From the NCBI RefSeq assembly GCF_029892565.1, contig NZ_JARXVH010000001.1, positions 124,001 to 188,000 of the forward strand: a DNA stretch of 64,000 bases, written 5' to 3'. The notes below the pieces were generated by a model. That model worked only from the letters and a program-made list of their open reading frames with translations, had not been told where the DNA came from and did no database searches. Source of the stretch: Streptomyces pseudovenezuelae (GTDB lineage: Bacteria; Actinomycetota; Actinomycetes; Streptomycetales; Streptomycetaceae). Made by a program: the position numbers and the translations under genes. Positions 8,389 through 17,357 of this stretch are shown here, piece by piece. Each line of letters opens with the position of its first letter. Position 1 is the first letter of the stretch.

Positions 8389-9761
8389 CGTGACTTCTCC
8401 TTTCGGAACCGCTTGATGTTGAGGAACATGACCGGCGCGACCAGGGCGAGCAGGAGTACGGCGAGCGCGCTGCCGGTACCCTGGTCGTTGCCGCCGCCGA
8501 AGGAGGACAGGTAGAGCTGCAGGGCGAGCACGTTGGCGTCCTGCTGACTGGCGCCGGGTGCGATGACGTACACCAGGTCGAAGATCTTCAGCACGTTGAT
8601 CACCAGCGTGACCAGTACGACACCCAGCACCGGCGCCAGGAGCGGCACCGTGATGCGGCGGAAGACCTGCCACTCCCTCGCGCCGTCGACACGCGCGGCC
8701 TCCAGCAGTTCGCGGGGGATCCCGGCCAGCCCGGCAGCGATCAGGACCATGGCGAAGCCGGTCCACATCCAGACGTAGGCGCCGATGATCGACCAGGTGA
8801 CGAGGGTAGGGCCGAGCCAGTTGACGCCCGCGTACTGGGCGGTGAAGTTCGTCGCGGGCAGGCGGAGTTGAATCGGCGAGGCGCCTATACGGGCAGCGGG
8901 CAGAGTGAATGTGCCGTCGTTGGACGCGGTCACCGTGGTGAGGACGCGCCCGTCGCGCACAGCCTCGACCCGCACGCCGGCCAGCGCCTTCTCTCCCCGG
9001 TCGATCTTCCCGGGGGTGCCGCCGCCCGGCTGGAAGTCCAGCCAGACCGTGCCGCACAAGGCTCCCGACGGGCAGGCGCTCGGCTCGGCGGCCTGCGTCG
9101 CGCCGGTCAGAGTACTGGGCTGGACTCCGACCAGAGCCAGCGCGGCCGGACCGTCACCGGGGCTGACGGATTTGCCGGTGTAGGGGCCGCCGACCGGGCC
9201 GGTCAGGGTGCTGCCGGGGCCTGCCACCCTGGGGTGCGCTCCGGGGTATGCCGATGCCTTGAAGAAGGTGTCGTGGACGCCGGTTGCCACCGCGTTGGCC
9301 ACGCCCTTGCCGGGGTCCTGGTCGTAGACGAGCCGGAAGATGATGCCGGCGGCCAGCATGGAGATGGCCATTGGCATGAAGACGACCAGTTTGAAGGCGG
9401 TGCCCCAGCGGATCCGCTCGGTGAGCACGGCGAAGATCAGGCCCAGTCCGGTGGCCGCGACGGGTGCGACCACGACCCAGATCGCGTTGTTCTTGATGGC
9501 GACGAGGGTCTGGTGGTCGGTGAAGATGCCGGTGTAGTTGGACAGTCCGACGTAGTGGGTGAAGCCGTCGGGGCCGAAGAGACTGCGTATCACCGACCAC
9601 ACGATCGGATACACCACGAGCGCGCCGAGCAGGATCAGCGCGGGCAGTAGGAAGAGCGCCGCGATCCACGTACGGCCTCGGGGCGTCCTCCTCCCGCGGT
9701 GGGCGGGTGCCCCCGCCGCCGCGGGGGCGGCGGGGGACGGAGGGGTAAGGGTCTGTGACAT
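8385..9761 (-). CDS. Carbohydrate ABC transporter permease with large extracytoplasmic insert (AglF type)
   Basis: A 458-residue CUT1 permease, longer than the usual roughly 300. The extra length is an insert at about residues 150-315, between helices. It includes a Cys pair (ACPSGALCG) and a beta-rich stretch (KALAGVRVEAV, NDGTFTLPAARIG) resembling an SdrD B-like/Ig-like fold. The EAA loop (EAARVDGAREWQVFRRITVP) is intact. AglF homologues of actinobacteria carry similar inserts, which may help dock the binding protein. It lies 10 bp after the binding-protein gene and overlaps the next permease by 4 bp. Confidence 0.87.
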   Translation of the reverse strand: MSQTLTPPSPAAPAAAGAPAHRGRRTPRGRTWIAALFLLPALILLGALVVYPIVWSVIRSLFGPDGFTHYVGLSNYTGIFTDHQTLVAIKNNAIWVVVAPVAATGLGLIFAVLTERIRWGTAFKLVVFMPMAISMLAAGIIFRLVYDQDPGKGVANAVATGVHDTFFKASAYPGAHPRVAGPGSTLTGPVGGPYTGKSVSPGDGPAALALVGVQPSTLTGATQAAEPSACPSGALCGTVWLDFQPGGGTPGKIDRGEKALAGVRVEAVRDGRVLTTVTASNDGTFTLPAARIGASPIQLRLPATNFTAQYAGVNWLGPTLVTWSIIGAYVWMWTGFAMVLIAAGLAGIPRELLEAARVDGAREWQVFRRITVPLLAPVLGVVLVTLVINVLKIFDLVYVIAPGASQQDANVLALQLYLSSFGGGNDQGTGSALAVLLLALVAPVMFLNIKRFRKEKSR

Positions 9762-9771
9762 GACGGCTGCC

Positions 9772-11127
9772 TCAGCCCGCTTTGGCGAACGCCTTCGCGG
9801 CGTCCGCTTCGAGCTGCTTCTGCGCGCCCGCGACGTCGGAGGGCTTGGCCAGGAAGTCCTGCAGGTCCTTCCACTCTCCTTGCCCCTTCGTTCCGCCGAA
9901 GGCGGCCGGTGCCTGATCGGACATGTCGAACCGGATGTCGTCGCCGGCCTTGATCAGGTTCTTCGCGATGTTCCGTACCGTGGCGTCGCGGTAGTTGGAG
10001 AAGCCGACTGCCTTGTTCGGTGACAGGAAACCGCCTTGCTGAACGGCGATCTCTGCCGCCTCCGGGGAGGCGAGGAAGCGCATCAGCGCCCGGGCGCCTT
10101 CGCCGTCCTTGAGAGCGACCGCGACGTCGCCGCTGCTCAGCACTGGTGCCTTACCGCCGTCCACGGCAGGGAAGGGGAAGACCTTGGCGTCGGTGCCGAC
10201 CTTGGCCGTGGTCTCCTGGGTGATGTTGGTCGCGATGAACTCACCCTCGTAGACCAGCGCGGCCTTGGGCGGCTTGGCGAAGACCTGGTCGACCGAAGTG
10301 GGGAAGTCGGTCTGCAGCGCGCCCCGTGTGCCTCCAGCCATCAGATCGGGCCTGCCGTAGATCTGGCCCAGCGTGGTCAGCGCCTTGGTCACCGAGGGGT
10401 CGGTCCACTTGATCTGATGCTTCGTCAACTTGTCGTACATGGCCGGGCCGGCCTGGCTGAGGTAGATGTTCTCGAACCAGTCGGTGACGAGCCAGCCGTC
10501 GGCGGCGCCTATGGAGAACGGAGGAGTGCCGGAGTCGGAGAGTGTCTGACCGTCCTTGAGCAACTGCTCCCAGGTGGTGGGGGTGTCGGTCAGTCCGGCC
10601 TGCTCCCAGGCCGCGGTGTTGTACCAGAACAGGGATTTGTTGGTGACCTTGAAGAACACGCCGTACTGGTTGTCCTTGTACGTGCCCAGGTCGCGCCAGG
10701 CCTGGCTGTAGTTCTGGGCCAACTCCTTGGTCACGGCCGGCTGGAGCGGCTTGAGCCAGCCGGCCTTGGCGAACTGCTGGAGCACGCCGGGCTGGGGCAG
10801 CAGAGCCACGTCCGGCGGAGAGCCGCCCTGGATCTTGCTGCCGACGAAGGTCGACACGTTGTCGCCGGTGGGCACGAAGGTGGTCTTCGCTCCCGTCAGC
10901 TTGTCGAACCGGGCCAGTACCTTGAGGAAGTTCTTCTGCTCGGCGCCGGTCCAGACGCCCGCCACCTCCACCTCCTGCCCGTGGAGATCGGGCAGGTTCA
11001 GTGTGGAGGCGTCTTTGGCGCCGGTGGTCGCCGGGGTGCCGGAGGCGCCGTTGTCCGAGGAGCCGCACCCGGCGGCCCCCATCACCAGGACGGCCACGGC
11101 CGTCAGTGCTGCCGCTCTGCCATTCAT
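9772..11127 (-). CDS. Extracellular sugar-binding lipoprotein (AglE type)
   Basis: This 451-residue family-1 solute-binding protein has a lipoprotein signal (VLVMGAAGCGSS) with the lipidated Cys near residue 21. It would capture the sugar outside the cell and deliver it to the two permeases encoded directly downstream. The 93-bp gap from the upstream GH13 gene and the identical orientation support one operon from the ROK kinase to the second permease. Family placement is secure; an alpha-glucoside ligand is inferred from the neighbouring glucosidase. Confidence 0.87.
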   Translation of the reverse strand: MNGRAAALTAVAVLVMGAAGCGSSDNGASGTPATTGAKDASTLNLPDLHGQEVEVAGVWTGAEQKNFLKVLARFDKLTGAKTTFVPTGDNVSTFVGSKIQGGSPPDVALLPQPGVLQQFAKAGWLKPLQPAVTKELAQNYSQAWRDLGTYKDNQYGVFFKVTNKSLFWYNTAAWEQAGLTDTPTTWEQLLKDGQTLSDSGTPPFSIGAADGWLVTDWFENIYLSQAGPAMYDKLTKHQIKWTDPSVTKALTTLGQIYGRPDLMAGGTRGALQTDFPTSVDQVFAKPPKAALVYEGEFIATNITQETTAKVGTDAKVFPFPAVDGGKAPVLSSGDVAVALKDGEGARALMRFLASPEAAEIAVQQGGFLSPNKAVGFSNYRDATVRNIAKNLIKAGDDIRFDMSDQAPAAFGGTKGQGEWKDLQDFLAKPSDVAGAQKQLEADAAKAFAKAG

Positions 11128-11220
11128 CGGGTCACTCCTTTGTGAAAGACGGAAGGAACATGTAGCGACGGAAACGGAAGATGTGACGACGGACGGAACC
11201 TGTGGCGAGGGACAGCGGGG

Positions 11221-12894
11221 TCAGCCCGTGAGGCTGTCGGCCGCCCACCAGGCGGCGGTGCTGCCGGGGAGGGTCCCGGGCGAGCAGGGACCGCTCGCGA
11301 GCAGCGGCGTGCCGGGGACCGGGGCGGGACAAGGGACAGCGCCGAAGTTGACGGCGCACACCAGCCCGTCACCGCGGACGAAGGCCAGGACCTGCGACGG
11401 GGACTCCAGCCAGCGCAGCGTCCCGTTGCCGAGCGACGGCAGGCTCGCGCGCAGCCGAAGCGCGTCGTGGTAGAGGTGCCAGAAGGAACCGGGGTCGGCC
11501 ATGAGCCGTTCGGTGGTGTGCGCGGCGAACCAGGCGGGCTGGGGCAGCCACGGCTTGGCGACGCCTTCGCCCGAGGTGAAACCGAACGGGGACATGTGCC
11601 CCGACCACGGCAGTGGTACGCGGCAGCCGTCGCGGATTCCCACGCGGCTGCCGCTGCGGTGGAAGATCGGGTCGGTGAGCACCTCGTCCGGCAGGTCGAC
11701 GACCTCCGGCAGACCGAGCTCCTCGCCCTGGTAGATGTAGGCGGCGCCGGGCAGCGAGAGCATCAGCAGCGCGGCGGCGCGGGCGCGGGCCGCGGCCGCG
11801 TAGCGGGTGACGGTGCGGACCTGGTCGTGGTTGTTGAGCACCCAGGTGATGGTCGAGCCGGTGTCGGCGATGTCCCGCAGGGCGTCCTGGATGACCCGGC
11901 GGAAGACGGCGGCGTCCCATGGGGCCGTCAACATGTGGAAGAAGAACGCCTGATGGAGCTCGTCCGGGCGGACATAGGCGGCCTGCTCGGCCGGGGTACG
12001 TACGGACACCTCCCCGACGAGCAGCCGGTCGATGCCGTCCCGTGCGGTGTACTCCTCGCAGACGGCGCGCCAGGTGCGCCAGACACCGTGCGTCTCCGGC
12101 TGGTTCCACGCCAGGGGGTTGACCGTGTCGCGGGCCCGCGCGTCGGCTGCCGGGTCCGGGGAGTCCGGCAGTTCGGGATGTTTGAAGAGGCCGGTGGCCA
12201 CGTCGATGCGGAACCCGTCGACACCGCGGTCCAGCCAGAACCGCAGCACCTGCTCGAAGTAGCCGCCGACCTCGGGGTTACGCCAGTTCAGGTCGGGTTG
12301 CTCCGGCCCGAACAGGTGCAGGTACCACTGGCCCGGCGTCCCCTCGGGCTCGGTGACCCGGGTCCAGGCGGGTCCGCCGAACATGGAGTGCCAGTTGTTG
12401 GGCGGCAGTTCGCCACCTGTGCCGCGGCCCTCGGCGAAGTGGAAGCGGGATCTGGCCTGGCCCTTCGGGCCTTCGGCCAGGGCCTGAAGGAACCACGGGT
12501 GCTTGCTGGAGCAGTGGTTGGGGACGATGTCGATGAGCACCTTGAACCCCTGGCGGTGCGCGTCGTCCACCAGGCGGCCGAACTCCGCCAGGTCTCCGTA
12601 GACCGGGTCCACGTCGCAGTAGTCGGCGACGTCGTAGCCGTGGTCGTACTGCGGCGAGGGATAGAACGGGTTGAGCCAGATGCCGTCGACACCGAGTCGC
12701 TTGAGGTACGGCAGGCCCGCACGGACACCGGCCAGGTCACCGATGCCGTCCCCGGTGCTGTCGAGGAAGCTACGGACGTACACCTCGTAGATGACGGCCG
12801 TGCGCCACCACTGCTGTTGCGCGGTGTGCTCGGACCGCTCGGAGGGGCGCGGTTCGTTCTGTACCGGGCCGTCGTCGACGAACGCGTCGATCAT
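11221..12894 (-). CDS. GH13 alpha-glucosidase
   Basis: A 557-residue glycoside hydrolase family 13 enzyme. The four conserved regions are visible: DIVPNHCS, GFRIDVA (nucleophile Asp), the acid Glu in LLVGEV, and NNHDQ. There is no signal peptide, so it acts in the cytoplasm on imported oligosaccharide. It sits between the ROK kinase and the transporter genes in one operon, giving a complete import, hydrolyse and phosphorylate route. It resembles the AglA-type alpha-glucosidases linked to aglEFG in other streptomycetes. Confidence 0.88.
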   Translation of the reverse strand: MIDAFVDDGPVQNEPRPSERSEHTAQQQWWRTAVIYEVYVRSFLDSTGDGIGDLAGVRAGLPYLKRLGVDGIWLNPFYPSPQYDHGYDVADYCDVDPVYGDLAEFGRLVDDAHRQGFKVLIDIVPNHCSSKHPWFLQALAEGPKGQARSRFHFAEGRGTGGELPPNNWHSMFGGPAWTRVTEPEGTPGQWYLHLFGPEQPDLNWRNPEVGGYFEQVLRFWLDRGVDGFRIDVATGLFKHPELPDSPDPAADARARDTVNPLAWNQPETHGVWRTWRAVCEEYTARDGIDRLLVGEVSVRTPAEQAAYVRPDELHQAFFFHMLTAPWDAAVFRRVIQDALRDIADTGSTITWVLNNHDQVRTVTRYAAAARARAAALLMLSLPGAAYIYQGEELGLPEVVDLPDEVLTDPIFHRSGSRVGIRDGCRVPLPWSGHMSPFGFTSGEGVAKPWLPQPAWFAAHTTERLMADPGSFWHLYHDALRLRASLPSLGNGTLRWLESPSQVLAFVRGDGLVCAVNFGAVPCPAPVPGTPLLASGPCSPGTLPGSTAAWWAADSLTG

Positions 12895-13158
12895 CGGGAA
12901 ACCGTCCTGGGATGGGCGTGATGGAAACCGGCCGCCGAGCGGGGCGGACGACGGCCGGAGGACAGAGCGCCGGATCCTGCGCCACGGAAGGCGCGTGGGG
13001 AGGCGGCTTGGCAGGAGGGGCGAGGGAGCTGAGGGGCACGAATTCCTTCGGTGGGCGGAGCCGTGTCGCCGCCGCGTCGACGGACGGGACCGCCCGCCGG
13101 CGGGGACGCAAGGCCGTTTCGCGGGGCGGCGACGCCCGCTGACGGGTGCGAAAGGCCG

Positions 13159-14130
13159 TCAGATCGCCGATAACCGAGGTGGCGCCGAAGGCACGACGAG
13201 GGGCTGCGCCGTGGCGTTCAGGGCCGCCCCCATTGCGCCGGCGTACGGACCGAGCGCGGCGGCCAGGAGCGTCACCGGCCCGATCAGTCGCCAACGGTCA
13301 CGCAGGACCGGCTCGACGGCCGGCCGCATCATGTCGAAGGCGGGCGCGACCCCGCCGCCCACGACGACGGTCGAGAGGCCGAGTTGGGCCAGTACGCTCC
13401 CCAGCGCCGTACTCACGGCCGTGGCGGCGGTGTCGAGGATCTTCCGGGCCGTGGTGTCGCCCGACCGGGCGGCTTGGACCAGGTCCTCGGGTGTTGCCGA
13501 CCGGTCCTGGTTCCCGGTCCCGCGAGAGTCGAGGGCCCGGGACCAGGCGGTCGCCAGCGCCCGGCCGCCCGCCACCGTCTCCAGACAGCCGCGGGCCCCG
13601 CATCCGCAACGGTCACCGCCGGGCGCGGCGGTCATGTGCCCGATCTCGCCGATCCTGTCCCCGGGACCACGCAGGACGGTGCCGCCCAGGGCGATCGCAC
13701 CGCCTATCCCGGTGCCCATGGTCATGAACACCACGTCGCTGTGGCCGCGCGCGGCGCCCAGGGCGAGTTCCGCCGAGGCGAACGCGCGCGCGTCATTCAT
13801 CAGCAGGACGGGTTTCGCGGTCGCGCGCTCGAGCATGTCGGCCAGCGGGAAGCCCTGCCAGTCGCCGTCGATGTTCGGGATCGTGGTGGTGGAGCGCAGG
13901 TCCGGGCTCAGATGGCCGGGCAGTGCTACGCCGATGGCCTCGACGGTGCGCGCGGCGGCGATCTCGGCGATGGCGGCGGCGACCTGCGCCGGCCCGGCGG
14001 CCGGGGTGGGCAGTGTGCCCCGCGCGACGACGGCCGCGTCGGCGCGGTGCACCCACTTGATGTTCGTGCCCCCGATGTCCACCCCCAGGGCGGACCCTGC
14101 GGGGCGAGGACCGCTCCCGGTCGCGACCAT
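13159..14130 (-). CDS. ROK-family sugar kinase (glucokinase-like)
   Basis: A 323-residue ROK kinase. The ATP-binding start GVDIGGTNIKW is present, as are the ROK signature around GEIGHM and the zinc-binding cluster CGCGARGCLE. ATG 14130 has GGGAG upstream. It would phosphorylate the monosaccharide released by the GH13 enzyme. It is the first gene of the transporter operon, and a regulator-like motif (CCTGTATAGAC, 14154-14164) sits about 24 bases upstream of its start. It lacks an N-terminal wHTH, so it is a kinase rather than a ROK repressor. Confidence 0.87.
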   Translation of the reverse strand: MVATGSGPRPAGSALGVDIGGTNIKWVHRADAAVVARGTLPTPAAGPAQVAAAIAEIAAARTVEAIGVALPGHLSPDLRSTTTIPNIDGDWQGFPLADMLERATAKPVLLMNDARAFASAELALGAARGHSDVVFMTMGTGIGGAIALGGTVLRGPGDRIGEIGHMTAAPGGDRCGCGARGCLETVAGGRALATAWSRALDSRGTGNQDRSATPEDLVQAARSGDTTARKILDTAATAVSTALGSVLAQLGLSTVVVGGGVAPAFDMMRPAVEPVLRDRWRLIGPVTLLAAALGPYAGAMGAALNATAQPLVVPSAPPRLSAI

Positions 14131-14153
14131 TGCGATCTCCCTGATCAGTACTG

Positions 14154-14164
14154 CCTGTATAGAC
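14154..14164 (+). promoter_or_regulatory. Putative GntR operator A (kinase/transporter operon)
   Basis: CCTGTATAGAC lies just upstream of the ROK kinase start. The same core, CC(T/G)GT(A/C)TAGAC, recurs at 17194-17204 and 17335-17345 around the GntR gene. The three-fold recurrence only at promoters of this locus suggests a shared operator. Confidence 0.5.
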
Positions 14165-14318
14165 TTATTGGAAGCTAGGCCGCCGCGAATCGTTCAGTCA
14201 ATCAGTCGGGACGTAAAGAATTTGCAAGCCTGGCGGTTGGTTCGATGCGACGATGCCCTCGACTGGGCCGTCAGCGGAGGCCAACGACCTGTCTAGCCTT
14301 TTGACTCGGAAGTGGGGT

Positions 14319-15647
14319 TCAGCCGGGTGAGAGCAGGGCGCCGTCGGCTGTGAGGTGCTCACGCAGTTCGACGGCGTCCACATCGCGGGGCCGGGATCCG
14401 GCGGCGACCGTCAGCGCCGCCGCCGTCCCCGCGGCCTGCCCCATCGCCATGCACTGCCCGATGGAACGGACCGAGGCGTGGGCGTCATGGGTGGCCGACA
14501 GGCACCGGCCCGCAACGAGCAGAGCGTCGACCCCGCGAGGGAGCAGGCATCGGTAGGGCACACCGTAGGTGCGGCCGGTGGGCGTCCGGTCACCGGAGCC
14601 GACGTACTGCCAGATCGTCCGCTGCCCGGCGGCATGGTCCTCGATCGGAGCGCCGCAGAGCGCGATGGTGTCCTCGAACTGACGCGCCGTCAGGACGTCT
14701 TCCCTGCCCAGGACGTACTCGCCGATCAGGCGGCGGCTCTCCCGCACACCGATGCGCGGTGCGGACGCGATGGGGAAAGCCCGTTCATACCCCGGGACCT
14801 GTTCTCTGAGGAACCGTGTGTACTCGACGACCTGGCGGCGTCCCTCCTGCTCGGCTGCCGAAAGCTGCCACGGGTCGGTCGGGTCGACGCCGCTCACACG
14901 GGTCACGTTGGTGTGGACGACCCCGGGTTCGGTGGTCCGGTGGACGGACCCTTCGCGCCGGGGCAGTTCGTACGCTCCCGAGTCCGCGTGCAGAGACATC
15001 AGCCGGTGCAGTTCCGCCGTCGGGGTCGCCGCGGCGTCGACACCGGCGAGCCGGAAGGTCTGGGTGAGCGGTTGCACGACGCGGTCCTCGGCGGGCCGCT
15101 CCAGCGCCGCGCCCGCGCGCCAGACGATGTCGGCGTCGCCGCTGGCGTCGACGACCACCCTGCCGCGTATGTGCCCGGGGCCGGCGACCGTCTCGACGAC
15201 CACTCCGAGGACGTTCTCCCCCTCCATCACCACCCGTGACGCACGGGCGTGGAACAGGACCCGCACCCCGGCAGAGCCGGTGAGTTCGTCCCACACGAGT
15301 TTGAGCGTCTCGGGATCGTAGGTGATGCCGGTGCCCGCGCCGTAGGTGTTGGGGCGTTCGAAGGCCGCCTTGCGATCGGTGAGCGCCTGGCACACCTCCC
15401 AGCCGACGCCGCCGACGACGCGATCGCCCGTGCCGGGTGCGTAGAAACCGTAGAAAGTGTCCAGGACGCTTGCCCCGGTGCCGCCCAGGTGAGCGGCGCT
15501 CTCCACGAGCAGGGTGGAAGCGCCCCGACGGGCGGCCGCGACGGCTGCCGCGGAGCCCGCCGACCCGCCGCCGACGACCACCACATCGCCGTCCCACAGC
15601 AGCGGATGCCGCTCGGCCTCCGCCTGACCGATGCGTGCGCTGTTCAC
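14319..15647 (-). CDS. FAD-dependent oxidoreductase (FAD_oxidored type)
   Basis: A 442-residue flavoprotein. GTG 15647 overlaps the SDR stop (GTGA). The ADP-binding motif VVVVGGGSAGSAAAVAAARRG is near residue 22. The C-terminus holds the second FAD contact (LLVAGRCLSATHDAHASVR). This PF12831-like family is common in bacterial polyol and sugar loci and often lacks an assigned substrate. As the third gene of the SIS-SDR-FAD operon, under the same putative operator as the sugar importer, it is likely to oxidise the imported sugar or its product. Confidence 0.8.
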   Translation of the reverse strand: MNSARIGQAEAERHPLLWDGDVVVVGGGSAGSAAAVAAARRGASTLLVESAAHLGGTGASVLDTFYGFYAPGTGDRVVGGVGWEVCQALTDRKAAFERPNTYGAGTGITYDPETLKLVWDELTGSAGVRVLFHARASRVVMEGENVLGVVVETVAGPGHIRGRVVVDASGDADIVWRAGAALERPAEDRVVQPLTQTFRLAGVDAAATPTAELHRLMSLHADSGAYELPRREGSVHRTTEPGVVHTNVTRVSGVDPTDPWQLSAAEQEGRRQVVEYTRFLREQVPGYERAFPIASAPRIGVRESRRLIGEYVLGREDVLTARQFEDTIALCGAPIEDHAAGQRTIWQYVGSGDRTPTGRTYGVPYRCLLPRGVDALLVAGRCLSATHDAHASVRSIGQCMAMGQAAGTAAALTVAAGSRPRDVDAVELREHLTADGALLSPG

Positions 15648-16336
15648 CGCAGGTGCCACCCTCCGTCTACGGGGACCACCGCACCGGTGGTGCGGGAGGA
15701 GGCGTCCGACAGCAGCCACAGGGCGGTGTCGGCGATCTCGTCGGGGCTGCAGGCCCGCGCACCGAGCGGCATCAGCCGCGGCATCCGGTCCTGGATCGCG
15801 GGATCGGTCATGGCGCGTGCGGCCATCGGGGTGTCCACCAGGCCGGCCGCGACGATGTTGACGCGCACACCCTTGGGGGCTCCGGTGAACGCGGCCGAGC
15901 GCACCAGGGGGACCAGGGCACCCTTCGCGCTGGCGTAGGCCGCAGTGAGGAAGTCCTCGTCCAGTGTGCTCGCCAGGGCCGAGCCGATGACGACGATCGA
16001 CCCGCCCGAGCCGGACAACTGCCGTAGGCCTGCGCGCAGCAGATAGAACACCGAGTCGAGATCGACCCGGTGCACTTCGTGCCATGCCTCGTCGCTGCAC
16101 TCGTCCACCGGCCCGTCTCCGAGACGCCGGCCGGACATGCCCACCGCGTGCACGATGCAGTCGAGCCCGTTCAGTGCCTCGGCTGCTCGCGCCACAGCCG
16201 CGTCGGCACCCGCGGACACGGTGACGTCGTACGTGTCGCGGTCGGCCTCGAAGACCTGGGCACCGGCGGCCCGCGCCGCGTTGACGCACGCGGCGCCGAT
16301 TCCGCCCTGAGCGCCGGCCACCAGCAGGCGCTTCAC
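15644..16336 (-). CDS. Short-chain dehydrogenase/reductase
   Basis: A 230-residue classical SDR with the nucleotide motif GAQGGIGAAC and the catalytic Ser (VIGSALAS) and Tyr-Lys (YASAK). It starts at GTG 16336, overlapping the SIS gene stop by 4 bp, and overlaps the FAD gene at its end, so all three genes are translationally coupled. It probably oxidises or reduces a sugar intermediate with NAD(P). The substrate is unknown. Confidence 0.82.
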   Translation of the reverse strand: MKRLLVAGAQGGIGAACVNAARAAGAQVFEADRDTYDVTVSAGADAAVARAAEALNGLDCIVHAVGMSGRRLGDGPVDECSDEAWHEVHRVDLDSVFYLLRAGLRQLSGSGGSIVVIGSALASTLDEDFLTAAYASAKGALVPLVRSAAFTGAPKGVRVNIVAAGLVDTPMAARAMTDPAIQDRMPRLMPLGARACSPDEIADTALWLLSDASSRTTGAVVPVDGGWHLR

Positions 16337-17112
16337 CGTGCACCGTCCGCGGTACGTAGAGCGGCGGCGGAGCGGCGGGCGAATTCGAGGTAGGCGCCCT
16401 CGAACAGCTCGTTGCTGCGGTCCGCGCCGACCAGGCGGGAACTGGTGATGACCGGCGGCATGGCGCCCCGTTCGGCCAGCAGCTCGGCGACCCGGACCTT
16501 GATCTCGTTGACCACGGCGATCGCGGTGAAGGTACTGACCGGGCCGACCGGAACGTCCAGGCGGGGGACCCGGCAGATGGCGTCGCCGACCGGCGAGCCC
16601 AGATCGATCACGACATCGGCGTGGTCGGCGAGCCGGGATCCGCTCGGATGCCGCGCCTCTGCGGCATGCGTCTCCTGCAGCGACGTGGCCGCGATGACCG
16701 GCAGGCCCGCCTTCTTCGCGCCCATCGCCATTTCGATGGGGACGGCGTTGAGTCCACTGACACTGAAGATGAACATGCTGTCCGAAGGGCGCAGTCGGAA
16801 GTTGGCCAAGATCTGGTCGGCGAGCCCCTCGACACGCTCGATGAACATCGCCTGCCGCTGTCCGTTGGCCCCCACCACCTGGGTGTGGAACGTCATCGAG
16901 AGCTCGACCAACGGCTGGAAACCGGGGTAGGAGCCGTAGCGGGGAAAGAACTCCTCCACCGGCATGCGCGAATGACCGGTGCCGAAGGTGTAGACGACGC
17001 CGTCGTCGGCGATCGACCTGGCGGCGATCTGGGCCGCGGCCTCGATGGCGCCGGCCTGGGACTCGGCAATCTGCTCGACGATCCCGACTGCGGTACGGAT
17101 CCACGATGGCAC
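16333..17112 (-). CDS. UPF0309-family SIS-domain sugar-phosphate protein
   Basis: This 259-residue single-SIS protein closely matches the UPF0309 pattern: FGTGHSRMPVEEFFPRYGS, the ring-closing FIFSVSGLN and the ending around PPVITSSRL. SIS domains bind phosphosugars and usually isomerise, deaminate or cleave ethers. In other bacteria UPF0309 genes occur beside phosphotriesterase-like lactonases and sugar transporters, as here. It is the first gene of its operon and is transcribed divergently from the GntR regulator, with motif B about 80 bp upstream. Confidence 0.8.
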   Translation of the reverse strand: MPSWIRTAVGIVEQIAESQAGAIEAAAQIAARSIADDGVVYTFGTGHSRMPVEEFFPRYGSYPGFQPLVELSMTFHTQVVGANGQRQAMFIERVEGLADQILANFRLRPSDSMFIFSVSGLNAVPIEMAMGAKKAGLPVIAATSLQETHAAEARHPSGSRLADHADVVIDLGSPVGDAICRVPRLDVPVGPVSTFTAIAVVNEIKVRVAELLAERGAMPPVITSSRLVGADRSNELFEGAYLEFARRSAAALRTADGAR

Positions 17113-17193
17113 GTGCGGAAACCTCTCGGTGCGAGGGAAGAGACGGGCCCGACGCGATGCGGGGCCCTGGGTATGAAGTGAAGGTCGCTGTAT

Positions 17194-17204
17194 GTCTAGA
17201 CAGG
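17194..17204 (-). promoter_or_regulatory. Putative GntR operator B (SIS operon)
   Basis: CCTGTCTAGAC on the minus strand contains the palindrome TGTCTAGACA. It matches operator A at ten of eleven positions. It lies between the divergent SIS and GntR genes and resembles HutC/DasR-type GntR sites in having a central TCTAGA. Confidence 0.5.
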
Positions 17205-17293
17205 TAATACAAGTCGGACGCTAGGGTGACGACCGGCACCACGTCAAGCATCAGAACTTGCTGATCTTCGCTTCCGATCGAGCGCGGCAGGTG

Positions 17294-17322
17294 TGGACGC
17301 ATACCGAGAGACGGCCTATGCT
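17294..17322 (+). promoter_or_regulatory. Putative housekeeping promoter of the GntR gene
   Basis: TGGACG (17294-17299), a 17-base spacer and TATGCT (17317-17322) form a plausible vegetative promoter. The predicted start falls at the edge of operator C, which would suit autorepression. Confidence 0.4.
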
Positions 17323-17330
17323 GCAAGGCG

Positions 17331-17345
17331 TATACCGGTATAGAC
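17331..17345 (+). promoter_or_regulatory. Putative GntR operator C (autoregulation)
   Basis: TATACCGGTATA (17331-17342) is a perfect palindrome that runs into CCGGTATAGAC (17335-17345), the shared motif. It lies directly downstream of the putative promoter and a few bases before the Shine-Dalgarno sequence AAAGGAG of the regulator. Confidence 0.5.
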
Positions 17346-17357
17346 AAAGGAGAAATC

